Shown one piece after another: positions 56,320-64,000 of a DNA stretch of 64,000 nucleotides. Made by a program: the position numbers and the translations under genes. Positions within the stretch are counted from its first letter, which is position 1. The number at the start of each line of letters is the position of its first letter. The stretch comes from Bidens hawaiensis (Eukaryota > Streptophyta > Magnoliopsida > Asterales > Asteraceae). Location: contig JAIQDT010004988.1 of NCBI GenBank assembly GCA_021521415.1, positions 1 to 64,000 of the forward strand, read 5' to 3'. The notes under the pieces are model-generated. The model worked only from the letters and a program-made list of their open reading frames with translations. It was not told the origin of the DNA and did not search any database.

Positions 56320-57313
56320 ATTTACAAGAATATGGGTGATGATCTGCTCCTCGTCCAAATTTACGTGGACGATATTATTTTTGGTTCAACAAACGATAGT
56401 TTATGCAAAGACTTTGAGAAAACAATGCAGACAAAATTCGATGGGAGAAATGAGTTTCTTTCTGGGTTTGCAAGTTCACCAGTCTGACGCAGGGATCTTT
56501 ATCCATCAGACAAAATATGTGAACGATGTCTTGAGACGATTCAAGATATCCGATAGCAAAATTCCCTCTACTCCTCTTCCTGTGGGTCACAATTTATCAC
56601 CGGATGAATTGGAGGATACTGTAGATCCGACCATATATCGAGCTATGATTGGATCACTCATGTATTTGACTGCTTCTCGACCGGACATTATGTTTGCTGT
56701 CTGTTTGTGTGCTAGGTATCAATCGAGTCCCCGAGTGACTCACCTGGCAGCAGTAAGGCGTATCTTACATTATCTGCGGGAAACTCCAGACATCGGGTTA
56801 TGGTACCCCAAAGACGACAACTTTGATCTCACCGCCTTTACTGACTCGGACTACGGAGGTTGCAAGATCAATTTCCAATCGACAACGGCGGGATGTCAAT
56901 TCTTAGGAAACTGGCTTGTTTCCTGGCAGTGTAAGAAGCAGACAACGGTCTCAACTTCAACAGCCGAAGCGGAGTATGTGGCGGCCTCGAGTTGCTGTTC
57001 ACAGGTTCTCTGGATCCAGCAACATTTGCGGGATTACGGTTTGAAGTTTCTTACTACTCCAATTTTTATTGATAATTCTGCTGCAATTTCTATCACCAAA
57101 AATCCGGTTCAACATTCAAAAACAAAACATATTGAAATCCGTTATCACTTTATTCGTTATTGTTATGAAAAGAAATTAATATCAATTGATAAAATTCATA
57201 CGGATTTTCAAAAGGCTGACCTTTATACTAAAGCTTTTGACAAAACGCGTTTTCAATACTTGCTTGGTATAAACGGTTTAAAATCTTTCACAGAAATTCA
57301 AAAGCTTGGTTAG
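56320..57313 (+). pseudogene. C3 RT C-terminal part and RNase H
   Basis: It starts with GDDLLLVQIYVDDIIFGST (catalytic YVDD at about 56358). A small deletion near 56440, between the MQTKF and SMGEMSFFLGL blocks, shifts the frame. From there the frame is open to the stop at 57313: RPDIMFAVCLCARYQSS, DIGLWYPKDDNFDLTAFTDS, QCKKQTTVSTSTAEAEYVAA, FIDNSAAISITKN and HSKTKHIEIRYHFIRYC, ending near FQYLLGINGLKSF. The RNase H catalytic D and E residues are present, so this domain looks nearly intact. Confidence 0.92.
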
Positions 57314-57351
57314 ATCATTTTTTTTTTGTTATTTCATTTTTTACTGTTTTT

Positions 57352-57371
57352 AGGGGGAGAAAATAGAAAAA
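57352..57371 (+). other. Internal polypurine tract after C3 pol
   Basis: AGGGGGAGAAAATAGAAAAA lies 38 bp after the pol stop. It resembles the 3' LTR-proximal PPT (GAGGGGGAGT at 62805-62814). It may be the former 3' PPT from before ORF3 was added, or a second plus-strand primer. Confidence 0.55.
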
Positions 57372-58690
57372 TACAAAAATAGTGTGGTTTCATTTGTACA
57401 GAAACATTCTATAAAATCCAAAAACATTCAAATATTTAAAAATCCAAAAACATTGAAAAATGCTCCTCAAAAATGAGTTTTGAAGCAAAAAGGGAAAATG
57501 ATAGTACATTGACTTAGCGGACCTAACACATGAATAAAGTAGACTAAAAAGTGTCGTAAGATCAATTGTATGATGTGTATGATAGGCTTAACAGATCGTA
57601 TAAGTGCTGAAAAGATATAAACCTAAATGCTTGTCAAATCTAGTGGTGTTACATCTTGATGCATAGTTAATATCTGTATTAAGTATCAAAAAGCTTTAAA
57701 TATTGCTGTGTGTGCATGCGTTCATTTTTTGAAGAAAATTCTTCTTTGTTTTATCTTTAATTTTGCAAAGAAATTCAACTTCATTTTTTCTTTATTTTTA
57801 TTCAAATCTTGGATCCTCTCCTGCGCGATAAGATTATCCGACCTGAGGGTCAGGATTTGGATATTCTGCTTTATTTTGTTGGTGTTTCGTATAAAATCTT
57901 GGACTTTCTCTGCGCGATAATACGAGATTATCCGAATTGAGAGTTAAGATTTTATGCAACTTCTGCTTATTTTATCTTTTTATTTTTGTTAAAAGGGAAC
58001 CTTATCTGCGTGTAGTAATACCAATCTTAAGGGAAAATTTTAATTTTTTGCTTTATTTTCTTTTTGTTATTTTTGTATGAGTCACAGCTAATCAATTCAA
58101 AGAAGAAAAACGTACATGTGAAATTCAATGTATAAGAGATATGAAACTGTGTCTGACAGTTGGGTTCCACATAAGATTTGTGCTTAATTGAACCTTAAAA
58201 TGTATCGTAAAGTTACGGACGGATCTGTCTAAAGTTTAAAGTGGACAATTATATCTGCAATCATCTTTGGGTTACGTGCATAATAATGTCAAAATTGAAG
58301 TGTAGTCTAGGACGTTATTAGTCAATATGATTCCCTGCTCAACTCACAAACTATGTACTGTTTTTCATTTACTGCTATTTGAAAATTTTCTAAATATACA
58401 AAAAGATTTTATATTCTTTTTATATTTTTTTTCTCTTCTTCTTTAGTTTCGATTTGCCAAACTAGCGAATTAATCATTGAGAAAAGGAAAAAGAGTTACA
58501 CCCCGGAACAAAATTTTAAGTTAAATCGTGCTTAACGTATTTTCAATTGGTAACAATTGATGTTTTTAATGTAAAAATCCATTTAAGTTAAGTATTACCG
58601 ATCCACAGTGATCGGGTATTTTAATGTATACAATTAAAACCTAACTTGGATTTAATTGATTATTTGATTATTTAATTCCTTAAAATGAGA
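57372..58690 (+). other. C3 spacer, first part
   Basis: AT-rich non-coding DNA. A duplicated block with TCTGCGCGATAA and GATTATCCGA words lies at about 57816-57945. A plus frame of 70 codons at 57708-57920 is hydrophobic but has no domain match I recognise. I see no gene. Confidence 0.55.
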
Positions 58691-59090
58691 ATTTTGTCTC
58701 ATTCGCTAAGGAACATGGTGATTCGTTAAAAAGTTTAACGAATGTAATGCCATTCGTTATTTAAACATAACGAACGAGTTTCTCATTCGTTATAAAGACA
58801 TTCGCTTCCGTTGTGCATAACGAATGGAAGACATTCGTTTAAACACTTAACGAATAAGAATGGTTAATGTATTATTCATTAAAGATTAACGAATGACTTA
58901 GTTATTCGTTAACAATTTAACGAATGAGAGAAGATTCGTTAAAATTTTTTTAACGAATGAGATTCAACAGTTAACGAATGAGGCCATTCGTTAGTTCAAA
59001 TTTTGAACGAATGACCTTGATTTGCGTGAAATTATTGGATATAATCCCAAGGTTAGACGAATGACGGTTCATTCGCCTATTTCCTATTTC
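58691..59090. repeat. TAACGAATG array A in C3 spacer
   Basis: About twenty ATTCGTTA/TAACGAAT words on alternating strands, many as short hairpins (for example CATTCGTTATTTAAACATAACGAACG-type pairs). The same words fill the U3 of the C3 LTR. Confidence 0.88.
59038..59047 (+). promoter_or_regulatory. Weak TATA-like box upstream of C3 ORF3
   Basis: GATATAATCC lies at the end of array A and about 135 bp before a good splice donor. It is a weaker match than the corresponding boxes in C1 and G1. Confidence 0.3.
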
Positions 59091-59182
59091 ATCGTCTTCT
59101 CTAAACGAAACTCCGCCAAACTTTCACCAGAATTCTTTGCTTGCACATTAGCCTTATTGATTGATATCTTTGGCTTCAGCAG

Positions 59183-59826
59183 GTAATGGCAATCCTAACC
59201 ATATTATTTTCACGAAGATTCATCGGTGGTTTAAGTGTCAAAGTGATTCATTAAATTATTGAATAAGGAAATCGATGATATTCATATATGAGATTACTTT
59301 TGCATTGATAATTGATGGATGATTACATGCATTTAGTTTCCGAACACAAACTCAATGGTTAATCGTATAGATTGTTTGGAATTTCAACAGGTTCTAACAT
59401 GAACACGACGATTTTGACTAATATTAGTCAAAATTGTTTGTATTTTGACTCTCAGATTAGTCAAACAGACACTCTAAACTGATTCGTTAGTTTTATAACG
59501 AATGAAGCATGATTCGTTATCTTTATAACGAATGTAGCTTGATTCGTTAAGACATTTAACGAATGACTGTATGATTCGTTAAAGTAACGAATGGATTATT
59601 TAAAGTCATAACGAATCAGATTGGATTTGTTAAAAGTGATTCGTTATATTTGATTCGTTACTTGTAATGAATAGGTTAACGATTAAGGATAATTCGTTAA
59701 AGATAACGAATAAACCTTTTCATGTTTAACGAATGTCCCATTCGTTTACAGTTTTTAACTGTGATTGTCATTTGTTAAACAGTTTATTTACTTTGGAATA
59801 TTTTATTTATATATTGTTTTCTACAG
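59183..59826 (+). other. Candidate leader intron upstream of C3 ORF3
   Basis: A donor CAG|GTAATG (GT at 59183-59184) and an acceptor TTGTTTTCTACAG (AG at 59825-59826) bound 644 nt. The ORF3 ATG follows two bases later. The intron contains a second CATTCGTTA array (59475-59755). Confidence 0.55.
59475..59755. repeat. TAACGAATG array B in C3 spacer
   Basis: More than a dozen GATTCGTTA/TAACGAAT words on both strands, inside the candidate leader intron. Confidence 0.88.
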
Positions 59827-59828
59827 AT

Positions 59829-62790
59829 ATGGCACTGTCTTGGAATAAGAGCCACAACATATGTGCATTTGTAGAGCCGAACTTTGAAAATACTCCTATC
59901 TTTGGGGGTATGATTCGTTTTCTCATCCGCTCAAGAATCTACAAGGCCATCTCTACCCGAACAGTTGTATATCAGAAGATTATTAGGGAATTCTGGAATA
60001 CTGCCAGCTTTAATGAAGCAGAAAATCAGATTGAAGCAGTTGTTCAGAATAAGCGGGTTGTGATAGATGTTGGAGTTATTCAAGACTCACTGGGTTTTCA
60101 TGATACTATTGATGATAGGTATGAGTTCGATCGAGTGTTGATAAGAGGATTATTCGGCCGAGTAAAGTATAATGGTGATTTGGGTAAATCAATGTACAAC
60201 AAAGCGAACTTGTGTGAACAATACAAGTATCTGCTTCATGTTCTTATACATTGCCTGGGTGGTCGGAAAGGAGGTTTCGACGAGTGTAGGGTGATGTTAC
60301 AATCTGCTTTCGTGGCCCTAGTGCTGAATAAACCATTCAATTTCTCTGAATTGGTTTACTATCATCTGAAGGAGAATATCAACAGCAGACACAAATTCTT
60401 AATGTATCCTCGTTTTCTGCAAATGATGATCAACGACTTAGTGCCAGACTTGAAGAAAGATCAAGCTGATGTTATGAAGCTTGAACATATGAACGAAGAA
60501 ACTATGAGACGGTTGAGATCTTATAGAGGTCAGAGGTTGGAAGATCGACCAAGGTATAAACGTTTGTTTGGTCATTTAGCAGATGTTGATTATGTCGCGC
60601 CATCTAATGATCGTTGGATTCATGACGATTCCGATTCGGAACGTGAAGATGGTAATGGTAATGACGGTGGAGATGATGGTGGTGATGGTGGTCCTGGACC
60701 ACAAGCTGAGTTAAGTTATGAACAGAAGCGTAAGCGTAAAGGTAAAGAACCGATGACAGAAGAAGGGGAGAAAGTCAAGAAACAAAGAGTTAGAAGGGGT
60801 TCGGGGATTGAGATACCAAGCTAGCCTTTTGTACCTTCTACTGCTGTTTCTACTCCTATTATTTCTTCTACTGCTTCTCCAGTTCCAGGTGCACAGATTC
60901 CACGATCTCCTACTCCTAATATTATACCAGATTTTCCTCGTTCTCCAACACTTGTGCAAATGCCTACGTCTCCAATGCCTCCAACTCTTACTACTATGAG
61001 GCCTGATATTCAGTTTGGAAATATATTACATAATGTATTGGCACAGATGCCTACACCGCAGCCAACTACATCTGTTACTCCTGTCACACCTATACAGTTG
61101 CCGAGGCCTGAGCATTCCTTTATGACATTCAGTCGTCCTCAGGGTCCTATGCAACCAATACATCCTAATTTTTATCTTATGGCTCCTCACGCTCAATGGT
61201 TTCATATGATGAATCTGTTGCATTTACAACACACACAAATGCAAGCAGATCGAGCTGCAAATGAGCTAGCGCAACGAAACTTACTGAGACATCTTCTTAC
61301 AGCTCAGCGTGATAATAAAGAACTTCGAGCCCTTGTTACTGCTCAGGGGGAGAGGTTAGACTAACAAGAGGAAATTATTCTTCAACTGACATGCAAAGAA
61401 GATGAATTAAAGAAGTTGAAAAATAATTAAGATGACCAGGGTGGTGCAGGGGGTGGGGTAGATCAGCAACCGGGCGGAAGTTCTACACCGTCGGCAGGTA
61501 ATAAGACTGATGCTGGTGTTGGTGGTGGATCAGAAGCGAGTAATCTATAGATTGTTCCATATAAAGATTACACGAGAGCCAAGCCAATAGATGTTATTCC
61601 GGCTAATATGCTTCTGTTTGTAGGAATGGATGGGATTGTTTACAGTATGGTGAATGCTGATGAGATCGAAGAAGGTGAATTTGTTGATCATTCGTTAACA
61701 AAAGAACAAATTGCCTTACTTCTGGATCTAAATGATGATGAGATTGAGGAATTGGGTAAAAATGTGGATGTGGAGATGGAAGATAGTACTGATACAGGTA
61801 TTCCTCACGGGAATGTACCTGATTTTGAAGAAGTGGAAGTGGAAGATGTTACTGCTGAAGAATATCCAGAGTTGTACACAGATAATAACAATGACTCGGG
61901 TATTTCGTTCTTTACAACTGAGCATTTCAATGCAGCAGAGCATCAATTACAGGAAGAAAAAGTTAAGTTAAAAGCTGCTGAATCGAGCTATGTGTCCACT
62001 ATAGAGAAGAAGAGGAAACGTGTTTTTGATGGTATGTTTGAGCATAACGTTGAAAAGATGAATAAGATGATCAAGAAGATGTGAAAGTTGAGAAAGCTCA
62101 AGAATCTGCATACCAGATGAAGAAGTATAAGCCTGCTAAAGACGTTAACGGTGATATGGTGGCATGGCTGTACGATTCAGATCTTAAGGTATATATCGTT
62201 AAGTGGGAGCATGGTATTTAATATTTCAAACGCCCACACGATATTTTATCTATGCCTCGATGGGATGTACGAACCTTAGCTAATCATCCGTTTGTTAATC
62301 GTGGAGACGATAAATGGGCTAGCTGGTTCTACAGGCAGTTATTTTATGAAACCCGCTTTGGTTTCAAATTCTTCCAGCCTCAGGTGCCTAAACACAAATA
62401 TATTGACGAGATAGATGCACACACAGGATGGAGGAAGTTAATTATAATAGTGAAACCTCCGAAGACGATGAAGAGGGTTCCGATGAAGATATTCCCTCAG
62501 AGTCTTTTCACCTCATTTAATTATTGTTATTATGATAATCGTACAGGTGAAGTGGTTATTGTTTATGGCCAGGGGTCACACACGAAGACGTTACGTGTAA
62601 TTGATCCAATGTGGCTGGTCAATCTATCTGAGTCTGACAACAACGCGTTATTTACAAGTCAGATCAGATTCGCTAATGTAAAGGATTATGATCTTGCTAT
62701 GCAGTTTCAGAGAGTGGTTCGTGTCTGCTACGCTTACAAGATTCATAGCTGCATTGGAAGACAAAGATGTTTCAACGCTAAAGTATGATA
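59829..62790 (+). pseudogene. C3 third ORF, nearly full length
   Basis: The start MALSWNKSHNICAFVEPNFE directly follows an acceptor-like CTACAG. The first 331 codons are open and include TRTVVYQKIIREFWNTASFN, VVIDVGVIQDSLGFHD and the block LLHVLIHCLGGRKGGFDECR; this is the same family as C1 ORF3. Residues about 270-331 are acidic then basic (KRKRKGKEP, KKQRVRR; possible nuclear signal). The same frame continues to 62084, with only four in-frame stops (60822, 61362, 61427, 61549). A Pro/Thr-rich region, a helical QADRAANELAQRNLL stretch and a Gly-rich patch follow. After one shift at about 62080 a compact C-terminal domain runs to 62788 (MPRWDVRTLANHPF, WFYRQLFYETRFGFKFFQPQ). Total about 985 codons. 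Function is unknown. Confidence 0.8.
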
Positions 62791-62802
62791 AAGAGCTAGA
62801 GA

Positions 62803-62814
62803 CGAGGGGGAGTT
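62803..62814 (+). other. C3 polypurine tract
   Basis: ACGAGGGGGAGT directly precedes the TGTTGATACACG start of the 3' LTR. Confidence 0.85.
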
Positions 62815-63300
62815 TGTTGATACACGTTTTGTACGTCTCAGTCTTCATCAGGGCATTAATGTAATTTGTTTAAAGTATAGGTATATTAATGTAAATATGG
62901 CTAAATGAGCCATTCGCTCTAATGTAATGTTACATTCGTTACCTGTAACGAATGTAACACATTCGTCTAATTGTAAGCTCATTCGTTAACCCAGATTAAC
63001 GAATGAGATAACGAATGAGAGCTATTCGTTATAGGTTAAAGTATTAACGAATGAGGAGTTCATTCGTATGGTTTAATGTAACGAATGACACATTCGTTAA
63101 CTGTTAAGTTAACGAATTTGGTCATCCCCTATATATAGTCTGTAAATTATTCATTAATGTAAGTTTTTCAGTTCAGTGATCATTCTCTCTCGTTACTCTG
63201 TCAAATTGTCATCTCCATAACGTATTCCAGCTTAATCGTATATCAATCAACATGTGTATCGTTGTTATCAAGATCTAGATCCGTATTCCAGGATCTTTCA
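62815..63300 (+). mobile_element. C3 3' LTR
   Basis: A 486-bp LTR with TG...CA ends. CATTCGTTA/TAACGAATG words lie at about 62905-63118, then a TATA box at 63129-63138 and a CT-rich leader. It is followed immediately by the inverted-repeat arm. Its length and layout match the solo LTR at 38787-39261, although the sequence outside the motif differs. Confidence 0.85.
63129..63138 (+). promoter_or_regulatory. TATA box in C3 LTR
   Basis: CTATATATAG follows the motif cluster directly, so the array is placed as a proximal U3 element. Confidence 0.7.
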
Positions 63301-63303
63301 AGA

Positions 63304-63503
63304 CATTACTTTAACGAATGAGCCTCCATTCGTTACACAGTAGTAACGAATGAGCTCTTACATTAACGAATGTCTAGTCTTTAACAAATCAGGCCTCATT
63401 CGCTAAACAACCTTAGCGAATGAGCCTTTATACATTATGTGTAAAGACTAAACTACCCCTAGTCTATTCGAACAGCTGCTGACACCAAATCCGTGCACTA
63501 ACA
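63304..63503 (-). mobile_element. Copia LTR start of a minus-strand element; right arm of the inverted repeat
   Basis: On the minus strand it begins TGTTAGTGCACGG directly after a GGGGGAGT PPT, so it is the start of a 3' LTR of an element extending right. Only 200 bp remain before the break at 63303, next to the C3 LTR end. It pairs with 56108-56307. Confidence 0.85.
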
Positions 63504-64000
63504 AACTCCCCCTTGTCCGCAGCTGTCGAATGCTTTCCAATACTTTAGCATCCAATACTTTAGTCTTCAATACTTTAGCGTCCAATACTTTAACGACGAA
63601 TACGTTAAAGAACAATACATTAACGTCGAATACGTTAACAACGAATACGTTAAAGTTGAATACTTTAACCGTTAATACTTTAACTGCATATCATCAGCCG
63701 TACATCCAACTTCCCCCTTGGTTGATGATTCTCGGGCTTGAGCAAACAGACAAAATATAACTCTTTCTAAGCAAACCAACAACTTGTAGCTACTCGTATC
63801 AGATCTCCCCCTCAAACAAGCATGTCCAGGTGATCATTTCGATCATCCAGCTGGCATATGATATGGTTCAATCAAACGAATCAATTAGCAGCAAGTCATC
63901 GGCTATCTGTCGCACTGGTAAAGTACAAATGTCTTTACGTTTAACCTCGTCACACATCTTCATGAACAACCCGATCATTCCACATCTTTCACAACGGTCT
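63504..64000 (-). mobile_element. 3' internal end of a further minus-strand Copia element
   Basis: It contains the PPT next to the LTR (63504-63515) and two further GGGGGA-type purine runs on the minus strand (63709-63720, 63802-63813). A 15-bp tandem array lies between the first two. Reading frames are short and I cannot assign a product. The element leaves the window. Confidence 0.6.
63539..63688. repeat. 15-bp tandem array, ten units
   Basis: Ten units of exactly 15 bp, consensus AATACTTTARCGTCG, with A/G, C/T and TACTTT/TACGTT variants. The period gives an NTLxx peptide pattern in one plus-strand frame, which is not evidence for a protein. Confidence 0.95.

Larger units (their letters stand above)
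56308..63300 (+). mobile_element. Copia element C3 (5'-truncated, with third ORF)
   Basis: Plus-strand Copia relic: RT (from just before YVDD) and RNase H, an internal PPT-like run, a spacer with TAACGAATG arrays, a candidate leader intron, ORF3, PPT and a 486-bp 3' LTR. The 5' LTR, gag, protease, integrase and most of RT are missing; the left break abuts the inverted-repeat arm at 56307. It is related to but distinct from C1/C2. Confidence 0.88.

Noticed and set aside
58691..59755. CRISPR-like array of short repeats
   Set aside because: Words alternate strand, spacing is irregular, and the setting is a plant retroelement.
63530..63760. Plus-strand frame with NTLxS repeats, like a pentapeptide-repeat protein
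   Set aside because: The pattern is produced by the 15-bp DNA period; the region is the 3' end of a retroelement.

Overview
The window is repeat-dominated plant DNA with no bacterial-style operons, rRNA or tRNA genes. AT-rich spacer, tRNA-Met and tRNA-Asp primer-binding sites, Ty1/Copia and Ty3/Gypsy pol domains, a plant-type 5'UTR intron and Helitron-like ends indicate a flowering plant nuclear genome. The third ORFs of the Copia elements (N-terminal motif HNMCA/HNICA, often labelled 'synaptobrevin, longin-like' in daisy-family annotations) make Asteraceae the most likely source. That assignment is an inference.

Layout. 1-2888: 3' end of a plus-strand Athila/Tat-like Gypsy element with its 3' LTR (G0). 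2889-31006: a minus-strand SIRE-like Copia element with a third ORF (C1). C1 is split inside its integrase by a 12.66 kb minus-strand Athila-like Gypsy element (G1, 14253-26911) bounded by TG...CA LTRs and a perfect 5-bp target duplication, CACTT. 31007-34800: AT-rich DNA with a duplicated ~360-bp block, a possible Helitron, and the only good candidate for a host gene (33699-34142, plus strand, 147 aa, with a likely 5'UTR intron). 34791-38362: a Helitron 3' terminus, direct repeats, and a small non-autonomous LTR element (35770-37647). 38363-40561: Gypsy LTR pieces, one carrying a clean 475-bp solo LTR with a GAAGG duplication. 40562-47050: a minus-strand chromoviral Gypsy element (G2) without gag and with a truncated 5' LTR. 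47052-54938: a second copy of the C1 family (C2), cut off just after RNase H. 55308-56107: a Gypsy-like LTR fragment with a TATA box. 56308-63300: the 3' half of a plus-strand Copia element with a third ORF (C3), flanked by a 200-bp inverted repeat (56108-56307 and 63304-63503). 63504-64000: the 3' end of a further minus-strand Copia element leaving the window.

Almost every retrotransposon reading frame is broken by stops, frameshifts or deletions, so these are relics. Encoded functions follow the usual order: Gag packages RNA, protease cleaves the polyprotein, RT and RNase H copy the genome, integrase inserts it. C1, C3 and G1 each carry an extra ORF between pol and the 3' LTR.

The most unusual pattern is shared by these three unrelated elements. 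Each has its own short, mostly palindromic motif (TGCTCGA in C1, TAACGAATG in C3, ACCGTGGNCCACGGT in G1). Each motif is repeated both in the LTR and in the spacer between pol and ORF3. In C1 and G1 that spacer then continues with a TATA box, a splice donor and acceptor, and the ORF3 start. In C3 the splice sites and start are clear but the TATA box is weak. This suggests that ORF3 has its own LTR-like internal promoter and a spliced leader. Other LTRs in the window also carry private repeated motifs.
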